Origin: an uncultured Pelagibacteraceae bacterium
GTDB taxonomy: Bacteria; Pseudomonadota; Alphaproteobacteria; Pelagibacterales; Pelagibacteraceae
Direction of reading: 5' to 3'
DNA: 44,624 bases
Assembly (NCBI GenBank): GCA_902569615.1
Contig: CACFUX010000007.1
Location: 1 to 44,624, forward strand
Shown here: positions 1-7,444 of the stretch, piece after piece
Position numbering within the stretch: the stretch's first letter is position 1
Layout of the letters: each line of letters opens with the position of its first letter
Position numbers and translations under genes: made by a program
The notes under the pieces: model-generated
Told to the model about the DNA's origin: nothing
The model's database searches: none
The model's input: only the letters and a program-made list of their open reading frames with translations

Positions 1-1203
1 AAAAAAAGATGGGCAGAAATGGCAAAATTAATCACTCTTGAAATGGGGGCGCCCATGAAATTTTCAACTGAAATGCAAGCTGCGACAGGAGCTAGTCATA
101 TAAAATCTTTTAAAAATATTTTGAAAGATTTTAAATTTGAAAAAGATTTAGGAGAAGAAAAAAATAATCAAAAATTATTATATGAACCAAAAGGTGTATG
201 CGCTTTAATTACACCATGGAATTGGCCAATAAATCAGGTTAATTTAAAAGTAATTCCAGCTTTAGCATCAGCATGTACAGTGATACTAAAACCATCTGAG
301 ATAGCACCATTATCTTCAATGTTGCTTGCAGAAATGATTGATGAAGTTAAATTTCCTCCTGGAGTTTTTAATTTAGTTAACGGAGACGGAGCAATCACTG
401 GCGATGCACTAACGAGCCATCCAGATGTTGACATGATATCCTTTACCGGTTCAACTAGAGCTGGCGCACTAATTTCACAAAATGCAGCAAAAGATTTTAA
501 AAGAATAAGCTTAGAACTTGGTGGAAAAGGAGCAAATATAATTTTTAAAGATGCTGATACAGATGCTGTTGCAAGAGGTGTTCAAAGATGTTTTAGAAAC
601 TCAGGCCAATCTTGTAATGCTCCTACAAGAATGTTGGTTGAAAAATCAATTTATAATGAAACTGTAGAGAAAGTTAAAGAATTAGCAAATAGTACTAAAG
701 TTGACTCCCCACAAAAAGATGGTGACCATATAGGACCAGTAGTATCAGAAGTTCAATTTAACAAAATTCAAAAATTAATTCAGAAAGGAATAGATGAAGG
801 TGCTAATCTAGTTGCAGGTGGAATTGGAAAACCTAAAGGATTTGAAAAAGGTTATTACGTAAAACCCACTGTTTTTGCTGATGTAAATAATAAGATGGAG
901 ATTGCAAGAACAGAAATTTTTGGCCCTGTTTTGTCTATAATTCCATTTGAAAATGAAGAGGAAGCTATTAAAATTGCTAATGATACTCCTTATGGTCTCA
1001 CAAATTATATTCAAACACAAGATAAGGAAAAAATTAAAAGAGTTGCAAGAAAACTTAGATCTGGAATGGTAGATGTAAACGGTGTTGGAATAGCTGTAGC
1101 TTCTCCATTTGGTGGTTATAAACATTCAGGAATTGGAAGAGAAGCTGGAACAGAGGGATTGATTGAATTTTTAGAGGTAAAGACTGTGGGTGGCTGGAAT
1201 TAG
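1..1203 (+). CDS. NAD(P)-dependent aldehyde dehydrogenase, 5' end cut by window
   Basis: The reading frame is open from base 1 (codons for KKRWAE precede the first ATG at 19), so the true start lies upstream and roughly 75 N-terminal residues are missing compared with the usual 470-480 aa. ALDH superfamily marks are visible: the ITPWNWP cofactor-loop motif, the general-base glutamate in LELGGK (codon 514-516), the nucleophilic cysteine in NSGQSCN (codon 613-615) and a C-terminal PFGGYKHSGIGRE motif. It oxidises an aldehyde to the acid with NAD(P)+ in the cytoplasm. The substrate cannot be read from the sequence. Given the C1/methylamine setting a betaine-aldehyde or semialdehyde role is possible, but this is only inference. 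Confidence 0.93.
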   Translation, partial: KKRWAEMAKLITLEMGAPMKFSTEMQAATGASHIKSFKNILKDFKFEKDLGEEKNNQKLLYEPKGVCALITPWNWPINQVNLKVIPALASACTVILKPSEIAPLSSMLLAEMIDEVKFPPGVFNLVNGDGAITGDALTSHPDVDMISFTGSTRAGALISQNAAKDFKRISLELGGKGANIIFKDADTDAVARGVQRCFRNSGQSCNAPTRMLVEKSIYNETVEKVKELANSTKVDSPQKDGDHIGPVVSEVQFNKIQKLIQKGIDEGANLVAGGIGKPKGFEKGYYVKPTVFADVNNKMEIARTEIFGPVLSIIPFENEEEAIKIANDTPYGLTNYIQTQDKEKIKRVARKLRSGMVDVNGVGIAVASPFGGYKHSGIGREAGTEGLIEFLEVKTVGGWN

Positions 1204-1342
1204 TCTAAATATAAAGTAGTTGATCAAATTGAGTTTTAATATTCATAGTACAAGCCATTTTTATCGATACTATAATAAACGCTTGTAATTATTATCATAA
1301 AATTTACCGTTATTTTCATAGAAAACATGGAAGGAGGAAGAT

Positions 1343-2797
1343 ATGAGTAGGTCTTCTAAATTATATAATAAAGATTTAGCTCCAACACCAAATTCAGAAA
1401 AAAAATGGGGATGGTTCGAAATCTTTAACGTATGGGCTAACGATGTTCAAAGTTTATTTGGATACACTTTGGCTGCTTCATTATTTATAGCTTCAGGTTT
1501 AAATGGCTGGGCTGTATTTCTTGCATTAATACTTGCAGGATTTTTTATAATGTGGCTTGTTAACTTATCGGGAAAACCAAGTGTTAAACATGGTATTCCT
1601 TATCCTGTATTTGCTCGAGTAAGTATGGGAGTTTTTGGTGCTAATTTTCCAGCAATGGCAAGAGGTCTTGTTGCTATGTTCTGGTACGGTGCTCAAACTT
1701 ATGCAGCTTCAACTGCAGTTGCACTTTTAATCACAGGATTAACAGGAATACAGGGCGAACCTGTACTACTTGGAATGTCAGGAGTAATGTGGATTTCATT
1801 TATTTTTGTTTCACTTTTCCAAGTTTATCTCTTTTGGCAAGGAATTGATCTTGTTAGAAGATTTTTAAACTTTGCTGGACCAGCAGTTTATATTGTGATG
1901 ATTGTTTTAATGATAGCTATTTGGGCTAAAGCAGGTGGCGGATTGTTATCAGAAGTTGGAGAAATCTTTTCAGGTGGAGAACGTTCAGGAGGTTTTGAAG
2001 GTTTAGGATCATTTGGAGCTTTCCTAGCTGTATTCTCAATTATGGTAGGATATTTCGCAGCAGTAGTTATTAACTTTGGTGACTTTGCCAGATTTGTTAA
2101 AAATGAAGATGAAATGAAAAAAGGTAACCTATGGGGATTAGTAGGAAACGTAGTTTTCTTTTCTTTCATAACTTTAATGATCACTGGTGGTACAATTGCA
2201 ATATTTGGTGAATACATTGCACAACCAACAGAGATGGTTGCGAAAGTAGATAATTTACTTTTAACCTTAATTGCAGCATTTGCATTTTTTGCAGCTACAG
2301 TTGGTATAAATATGGTAGCTAATTTTATACCTCCAGCGTATGACCTTGCAAACTTAATGCCAGACAAAATAAATTTCAGAACTGGTGGATTAATCACTGC
2401 TATTTTTGGATTTGTAATTGGTGGTATGTGGGTTGCAGTTATAACTCAAATGGGAATGTTTCCATTTGTTAATACTTTAGGAGCAATTTTAGCACCAGTA
2501 TTTGGAATAATGATTGTTGATTATTATGTAATCAAAAATCAAAAACTTGATGTAGATGATTTATTTTCTGACAAAGCAAGTGGAAAATATCATTACAATG
2601 GAGGATTTAACGGAAAAGCAATGTTAGCTTGGGTAATCTCAGGTTATGTTGCAGTTGGATCTGTTTGGCCAAATATATTATTTGCTGGTTTAGATGATTT
2701 CTTCGCTAATTTAGGTGGAGGAGGAGGATATGCTTGGATGATTGGAGCAGCTTTAGGCGCTATAATTCATATGGCTATATCTGGAAGAGGCAAATAA
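1343..2797 (+). CDS. NCS1-family nucleobase/allantoin/hydantoin-type permease
   Basis: A 484-aa integral membrane protein with about 12 hydrophobic segments of the nucleobase:cation symporter-1 family. The N-terminal WFEIFNVWANDVQSLFGYTL stretch and the WYGAQTYAAS helix match the family's TM1 and TM3 substrate region. The start is supported by a very strong Shine-Dalgarno (AAGGAGG at 1331-1337, 5 bases before the ATG). A lone TATAAT at 1271-1276 could be a -10 box, but I see no convincing -35. It converges on the ureidoglycolate lyase end of the allantoin operon and shares a bidirectional terminator with it, so allantoin or another purine product is the likeliest cargo. Uracil, cytosine or hydantoin cannot be excluded. 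Confidence 0.88.
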   Translation: MSRSSKLYNKDLAPTPNSEKKWGWFEIFNVWANDVQSLFGYTLAASLFIASGLNGWAVFLALILAGFFIMWLVNLSGKPSVKHGIPYPVFARVSMGVFGANFPAMARGLVAMFWYGAQTYAASTAVALLITGLTGIQGEPVLLGMSGVMWISFIFVSLFQVYLFWQGIDLVRRFLNFAGPAVYIVMIVLMIAIWAKAGGGLLSEVGEIFSGGERSGGFEGLGSFGAFLAVFSIMVGYFAAVVINFGDFARFVKNEDEMKKGNLWGLVGNVVFFSFITLMITGGTIAIFGEYIAQPTEMVAKVDNLLLTLIAAFAFFAATVGINMVANFIPPAYDLANLMPDKINFRTGGLITAIFGFVIGGMWVAVITQMGMFPFVNTLGAILAPVFGIMIVDYYVIKNQKLDVDDLFSDKASGKYHYNGGFNGKAMLAWVISGYVAVGSVWPNILFAGLDDFFANLGGGGGYAWMIGAALGAIIHMAISGRGK

Positions 2798-2817
2798 ACG
2801 ATTAGTTTAAATTTAAA

Positions 2818-2846
2818 AGCTCGCCGTGAGTTGTGCCCGGCGGGCT
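2818..2846. terminator. Bidirectional intrinsic terminator between the permease and allA
   Basis: A 9-bp GC-rich stem (arms 2818-2826 and 2838-2846, one G-T wobble) with an 11-base loop, followed by TTTAATATTTT on the plus side and a TTTAAATTT-like run on the minus side. It lies exactly between the convergent permease and ureidoglycolate lyase genes. Confidence 0.82.
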
Positions 2847-3344
2847 TTAATATTTTAAAGTAATATTTTCTTTTTCTAAGTTTTCGATAACTAAATTATC
2901 TCCAGATCCTTTTCTATCAACTACTAGAAAGTTCATATCTTCAGTAGATATCAACGGGAAATGCCAAGTTCCAGGACTGTAATTTACTCCTATTCCAGGA
3001 GGAATTATAAAAGCTTCAATTTTATTTAAATCTAGCTTCTCTTCTTTAGGAGCTACAAATACTAAAAAAGTAGTTTCTTTCATTGGTATGAATGCTTGAC
3101 TACCTAAAGGATGTTTCTCCATCATATCAATTTTCATTGGAAAGTTTCTTTTTAAAGCAGAAAAGATGCTAATTGTAGTTTCGCCATTTTTAATCGATGT
3201 ATTTAAATTAGCTACTCCATCATATCTTTTTGCATATCCATTGTTTATTTCTAACGGTTTTATATCTTTTGTAGAAATCATATCTCCATATTTAGCAAAA
3301 TTTTCTTTTGTAATTGGAATAGGAGTTATTATTTTTTCAGTCAT
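2847..3344 (-). CDS. allA: Ureidoglycolate lyase
   Basis: A 165-aa protein of the AllA family (cupin fold), which splits ureidoglycolate into glyoxylate and urea, the last step of the allantoicase route. The family signature around YSPGTWHFPL is present, as is the N-terminal ITKENFAKYGDMI stretch typical of AllA. Length fits the family (about 160-170 aa). Its start codon overlaps the end of the allantoicase gene by 4 bases (ATGA), showing translational coupling. It is the last gene of the minus-strand allantoin operon. Confidence 0.93.
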   Translation of the reverse strand: MTEKIITPIPITKENFAKYGDMISTKDIKPLEINNGYAKRYDGVANLNTSIKNGETTISIFSALKRNFPMKIDMMEKHPLGSQAFIPMKETTFLVFVAPKEEKLDLNKIEAFIIPPGIGVNYSPGTWHFPLISTEDMNFLVVDRKGSGDNLVIENLEKENITLKY

Positions 3345-4333
3345 TCAGCTTTTCCATAGGCTCTTATTCTAGAAATCCCACCATCAGGGAAAATATTAAT
3401 TCTAATATAATTTATTTTTTTATTCTTCATTATTTTATTATTAAAGTTATGTTTTTTATGTGCATAGAGTTTAATTTTATTAAGAAGATAGACCCATTTT
3501 TTTGACCTTTTAACAATATTTTTTTCTGAAATTTTATTGGAAATATAAGCTGCTTGTACTGAACATTTATCTGGATAATTTCCTTTAAAATGATGAGTAT
3601 CTATTTGAATTGTATTAATTTTTCCTGGTGATGAACATTTTATTATTATCCAGTCAAAATTTTTTCCTCTACTTCTTCTAGTTTCCCATCCATCACCCAT
3701 ATTTTTTCCAACGCCTGGAGCAAGTATATTTTCTGCTCTTCCAAAATGTTCGTTATTACAAGCAATTGGTACTGCTCCATTTACAACAGATGTTAAATTT
3801 TGAATTTTATTATTAGTTTTATTATTAGTTTTCATAGAACCATAAACTCTCAACCTTGCAACTCCTCCATCAGGAAAAATATTTAACTTTATATGAGTAA
3901 AATAATTTTTATTTTTTACTTTAAAAAAATGATGGCTATTTGCTTTAGTTGTACTTTTTTTGATTATTGTAATCCATTTAGTTTTTTTATCAGGTATTTC
4001 TTTTTTACTAATACAAGCTTGTAATGAAATTTGATTAGGATGATTTCCAGAAAAGTAAGATGTATCAACATCTACTTTTTTTATAATACCTGGTTTTCCA
4101 AACTTTAAAATTAGATAGTCATATCCTTTTGTTCTCTTTCTTCTAGTTTCCCATCCATCCATCCATTTACCATGTTTGTCAAATACTCCTTCTTTAAATA
4201 CTGCAGGCCAAGGGTTAATTATTCTTTTAGCAGGTGCAAAAAATTCATCAGTTTTATAAACAATTTTAGAACCCAATCTTGACTGAGCTAAATCAATTAA
4301 TCCATTTAAGTAAATAATATTATTTTTTTTCAT
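3341..4333 (-). CDS. alc: Allantoicase
   Basis: A 330-aa protein made of two related halves, as expected for allantoicase. The DGWETRRKR motif and DTSYFSGNHP of the first half recur as DGWETRRSR and DTHHFKGNYP in the second, and each half ends with an FPDGG(V/I)(A/S)R(L/I)R motif. It hydrolyses allantoate to ureidoglycolate and urea. It lies 8 bases downstream of puuE and overlaps allA by 4 bases, so the three genes are surely co-transcribed. Family assignment is firm. Confidence 0.95.
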   Translation of the reverse strand: MKKNNIIYLNGLIDLAQSRLGSKIVYKTDEFFAPAKRIINPWPAVFKEGVFDKHGKWMDGWETRRKRTKGYDYLILKFGKPGIIKKVDVDTSYFSGNHPNQISLQACISKKEIPDKKTKWITIIKKSTTKANSHHFFKVKNKNYFTHIKLNIFPDGGVARLRVYGSMKTNNKTNNKIQNLTSVVNGAVPIACNNEHFGRAENILAPGVGKNMGDGWETRRSRGKNFDWIIIKCSSPGKINTIQIDTHHFKGNYPDKCSVQAAYISNKISEKNIVKRSKKWVYLLNKIKLYAHKKHNFNNKIMKNKKINYIRINIFPDGGISRIRAYGKAE

Positions 4334-4341
4334 TTTTTGTT

Positions 4342-5244
4342 TTAGTTTGGATAATTTTTAATCCAGTGTTTTGCAATATCTATCCTCTTACAAATCCATA
4401 CATCATTAAATTTAAGTACATAATTTAAGAATTTTTTGAGTGACTGTATTCTTCCTGGTCTTCCAATTAATCTACAATGCAATCCAACAGACATCATTTT
4501 TGGATTAGTTTTGCCCTCTTCATATAAAGCATCAAAACTATCTTTTAAATAAGTATAAAATTGATCTCCACTATTAAAACCTTGATTTGTGGCAAATCTC
4601 ATGTCGTTATTATCTAAAGTATAAGGGATAATTAATTGTTTTTTATTTTTTTTGTATTCCCAATAAGGCAAATCATCACTATATGAATCACTATCATATA
4701 AAAATCCGCCATCTTCAACTACCAAGTCTCTAGTATTTGGGCTACATCTTCCTGTGTACCAACCTAAAGGCCTCTTACCGAAAATTTTTTTTATAGTTTT
4801 AATAGCTAATTTCATATCTTTTTTTTCATTATTTTTTTTTACATTTTGATAGTCAATCCATCTCCAACCATGGCAGGCAACTTCATAATTTGCATTCTTT
4901 ATTGCCTCACATACTTCTGGATTTCTTTCTAAAGCCATTGCAACTCCAAAAATTGTTATAGGTATTTTTTTTTCTTGAAATAATTTATGCAATCTCCAAA
5001 AACCTCTTCTTGAACCATATTCATACATAGATTCCATATTAATATGTCTGTCTTTAAATGCTTGGGCTCCTATAATTTCTGATAAAAAAGTTTCAGAATA
5101 TTTATCACCATGAAGAATATTATTTTCACCACCTTCTTCATAATTAAGAACTATTTGTAAAGCTAGTTTTGCATTATTCGGCCAAACCACTTTTGGTTCT
5201 TTTGAACCATAACCTATCATGTCTCTTGGATATTTTTTTGACAT
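4342..5244 (-). CDS. puuE: Allantoinase, PuuE type (polysaccharide-deacetylase fold)
   Basis: A 300-aa member of the cofactor-independent PuuE allantoinases, unrelated to the zinc amidohydrolase AllB. Recognisable family blocks are RDMIGYG near the N-terminus, NYEEGGENN, EYGSRRGFWR, ACHGWRW and GWYTGRCSPNT. It opens the hydantoin ring of allantoin to give allantoate. It sits 9 bases downstream of the M20 peptidase-like gene and directly upstream of allantoicase. Upstream purine steps (uricase, HIU hydrolase) are not in this window, so the locus begins at allantoin as far as can be seen. Confidence 0.94.
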   Translation of the reverse strand: MSKKYPRDMIGYGSKEPKVVWPNNAKLALQIVLNYEEGGENNILHGDKYSETFLSEIIGAQAFKDRHINMESMYEYGSRRGFWRLHKLFQEKKIPITIFGVAMALERNPEVCEAIKNANYEVACHGWRWIDYQNVKKNNEKKDMKLAIKTIKKIFGKRPLGWYTGRCSPNTRDLVVEDGGFLYDSDSYSDDLPYWEYKKNKKQLIIPYTLDNNDMRFATNQGFNSGDQFYTYLKDSFDALYEEGKTNPKMMSVGLHCRLIGRPGRIQSLKKFLNYVLKFNDVWICKRIDIAKHWIKNYPN

Positions 5245-5253
5245 TATTTAATT

Positions 5254-6438
5254 TTATATTGATTTATCTTTAACACCGTTCAAGAAATTTAAACATTTAT
5301 TAATTTCTTCTAATTTAATAAATTCATCTATTTTATGTGCTTGCTCTATTGATCCCGGACCACACACAGCAGTGCTTATGCCTATCTCTTGGAATAAACC
5401 AGCTTCTGTTCCAAAAGAAACTACTTCTCTTGAATTGTCACCTGTAATACTAGAAACAAACTCACATGCTTCTGATTTTTTATCACGGTCAAATCCAATT
5501 ATTTCTCCAATAATTTCTTTTGAAATTTTTGAATCTGGGTAAACCTTTTTCATATCTGGTAAAAGTATTTCATTAACATATTTATCTAGTTCTGCGTTTA
5601 AATATACCGCATCATCTTTAATTACTGGTCTTGTTTCCCACTTAACATGACACTTGTCAGATATTACGTTATGAGCGATACCTCCAAATATTCCTCCAAC
5701 AGAAAGAGTAGAGTATGGAGGGTCAAATATAGAATCTTTTGGAACTCTATCTTTTAGTTTTTCTCTAAGTTCAATAAGTTTATTAACATATCTAGCTGCA
5801 TACTCGACAGCACTTACACCTTTATGAGGTTGAGAACTATGGCCAGCTAAACCTTCAAAATATGTTGTATATTCATATGCACCTTTATGAGCATCAATAA
5901 TTTTCATATTGGTAGGTTCACCCACTATACATATTCCCTTTTTAAATCCTCTTTTTTTTAGTTCTTCAATTAATAATGGAGCACCTATACATGCTGTTTC
6001 TTCATCAAATGTAAATGAAAAATTTATATCTCTATCTAAATTTGATTTTGAAAAAATTGGTGCAAATGCCAATACACATGCAATAAAACCTTTCATGTCA
6101 CAAGATCCTCTCCCATAAAGTTTGTCATCTTTGATTGTAGCTTTAAATGGATCTGTAGACCAACCTTTAGAAACCGGGACCACATCTGTATGACCTGATA
6201 AAATTATTGGAAGCTTTCCGTTAGGTTTTTTTGCTTTTAATGTAGCAAAAAGATTTGCTCTTTTTTTTTTATCATCAAATGTTTTAAATGAAGTAGCTCC
6301 TAACTTTTTTAAAATATCATCGCAGTAATCGATTAAAGAATTGTTATCTTCACCAGAAACTGTTTTAAATGATATAAGATCTGATAAAATTTTTATTGAA
6401 TTATTATAAAGTTCTTTGTTATTATTTTCTGTACTCAT
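5254..6438 (-). CDS. argE: M20-family amidohydrolase, acetylornithine deacetylase (ArgE)-like
   Basis: About 394 aa from the ATG at 6438. An open frame extends to a TTG at 6450, but the ATG (MSTEN) is the more natural start. Metallopeptidase M20 marks are LSGHTDVVPV (first metal ligand His, catalytic Asp), YGRGSCDMKG (bridging Asp) and FTFDEETACIGA (general-base Glu pair), with a late GPGSIEQAHK motif. The closest named family is ArgE, which deacetylates N-acetylornithine. It heads the operon with puuE, alc and allA, so another N-acyl or N-carbamoyl substrate linked to purine breakdown is possible. The gene symbol is a family label and the substrate is uncertain. Confidence 0.82.
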   Translation of the reverse strand: MSTENNNKELYNNSIKILSDLISFKTVSGEDNNSLIDYCDDILKKLGATSFKTFDDKKKRANLFATLKAKKPNGKLPIILSGHTDVVPVSKGWSTDPFKATIKDDKLYGRGSCDMKGFIACVLAFAPIFSKSNLDRDINFSFTFDEETACIGAPLLIEELKKRGFKKGICIVGEPTNMKIIDAHKGAYEYTTYFEGLAGHSSQPHKGVSAVEYAARYVNKLIELREKLKDRVPKDSIFDPPYSTLSVGGIFGGIAHNVISDKCHVKWETRPVIKDDAVYLNAELDKYVNEILLPDMKKVYPDSKISKEIIGEIIGFDRDKKSEACEFVSSITGDNSREVVSFGTEAGLFQEIGISTAVCGPGSIEQAHKIDEFIKLEEINKCLNFLNGVKDKSI

Positions 6439-6465
6439 AAATATAATCAATTATATATTAAAAAA

Positions 6466-6807
6466 ATGAAAGAACAAATAACCTACGATATATTTAATAA
6501 AGTGGATATAAGATTGGGTACGGTTATATCTGTAAAGAAAAACGAAAAAGCTCGAAAACCTTCATTAGTTGTAGAAGTAGACTTTGGAAAAGAAATTGGA
6601 ATTAAGCAATCCTCTGCACAAATTACACATTATTATAATGAAGAAAATTTGAAAGGAAAACAAGTAATAGCAGTATGCAATTTTCCAGAAAAAAATATAG
6701 CTGGTGTAGTTTCTCAAGTTTTAATTCTAGGATCTGTAGATGGAGATGGTAAAGTTACTTTGGTTCATCCTTCACAAAAAGCTGATAACGGTCTTCCAAT
6801 AGCTTAA
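6466..6807 (+). CDS. csaA: CsaA-like tRNA-binding-domain protein
   Basis: 113 aa, a single tRNA-binding (EMAP/OB-fold) domain closely resembling CsaA: VDIRLGTVISV near the N-terminus, GIKQSSAQITHYY in the middle and QVIAVCNFPEKNIAGVVSQVL towards the end. CsaA proteins are cytoplasmic dimers described as export-related chaperones with tRNA-binding ability. The precise role here is unknown. The ATG lies only 27 bases from the divergent start of the M20 gene, leaving little room for two promoters or a leader. The LysE-like gene follows after 4 bases. Confidence 0.9.
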   Translation: MKEQITYDIFNKVDIRLGTVISVKKNEKARKPSLVVEVDFGKEIGIKQSSAQITHYYNEENLKGKQVIAVCNFPEKNIAGVVSQVLILGSVDGDGKVTLVHPSQKADNGLPIA

Positions 6808-6811
6808 TTAA

Positions 6812-7402
6812 ATGCATCCTGAAATTTTGTCACTATCATTATTTATGCTTGGAACAAGTTGTTCGCCTGGTCCAAATAACATAGTAGCTTCTTATTCAGG
6901 TTTTAATTTTGGAATAGTAAAAACTTTTCCACATATGCTAGGAGTAATATTTGGATTTACTACTGTTGTATGTTTATTAAATTTTGGTTTAATTAATGTT
7001 TTTAAACTTTATCCAATAATTCAAGAACTGTTAAAAATTTTTGGATCTATTTTTTTAATTTACTTAGCTTATAAAATAGCATTTTCTAAAAATGTAAAAG
7101 AAAAAAATAAAGAAAACCCGGTAAAATTTATAGAAACATTTTTTTTTCAATTTTTAAATCCCAAAGGGGTAATTGTTGCGGTTATCATCGTTTCTACTTA
7201 TGTGGAAAGTGGTGTTAATTTTATTAATTACTCATTTTGGGTTATTATTGTTTCATTTTCATGTGCATTAATAAGTATAACTTTTTGGACCCTTGTAGGA
7301 AAATTTTTTAGAAGATTTGCGACAAATGAGAAATTTATTAAGGTTTTTAATTATGTTATGTCTTCACTTTTAATAGCTTGTATTGCAACATTTTATTTAT
7401 AA
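6812..7402 (+). CDS. LysE/RhtB-family amino-acid exporter
   Basis: A 196-aa membrane protein with about six hydrophobic segments and the family hallmark near the N-terminus, GTSCSPGPNNIVASYSG. The FLNPKG motif after TM3 is also typical. LysE/RhtB proteins export amino acids or related small molecules through the inner membrane, but the substrate cannot be predicted. It follows csaA by 4 bases, so the two form a small operon. No regulator (LysG-like) is adjacent. Confidence 0.87.
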   Translation: MHPEILSLSLFMLGTSCSPGPNNIVASYSGFNFGIVKTFPHMLGVIFGFTTVVCLLNFGLINVFKLYPIIQELLKIFGSIFLIYLAYKIAFSKNVKEKNKENPVKFIETFFFQFLNPKGVIVAVIIVSTYVESGVNFINYSFWVIIVSFSCALISITFWTLVGKFFRRFATNEKFIKVFNYVMSSLLIACIATFYL

Positions 7403-7444
7403 TTTATACATAATTTAGCCGAAATAAGTTGTAAAATATAATTT

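Noticed and set aside
808..1125. Minus-strand open frame of 105 codons inside the aldehyde dehydrogenase
   Set aside because: Antisense to a clearly conserved gene, with a composition typical of shadow frames.
1327..1350. Seven-codon ORF overlapping the permease start (ATG at 1327)
   Set aside because: It is out of frame, contains the Shine-Dalgarno itself and encodes only MEGGRYE. It is most likely chance.
1888..2397. 169-codon minus-strand frame inside the NCS1 permease
   Set aside because: Antisense to a membrane protein with good family motifs. No ribosome site and an atypical Pro/Lys/Ser/Thr-rich composition.
3341..4333. Internal duplication in allantoicase as a novel fusion
   Set aside because: Two similar halves are the normal architecture of allantoicase.
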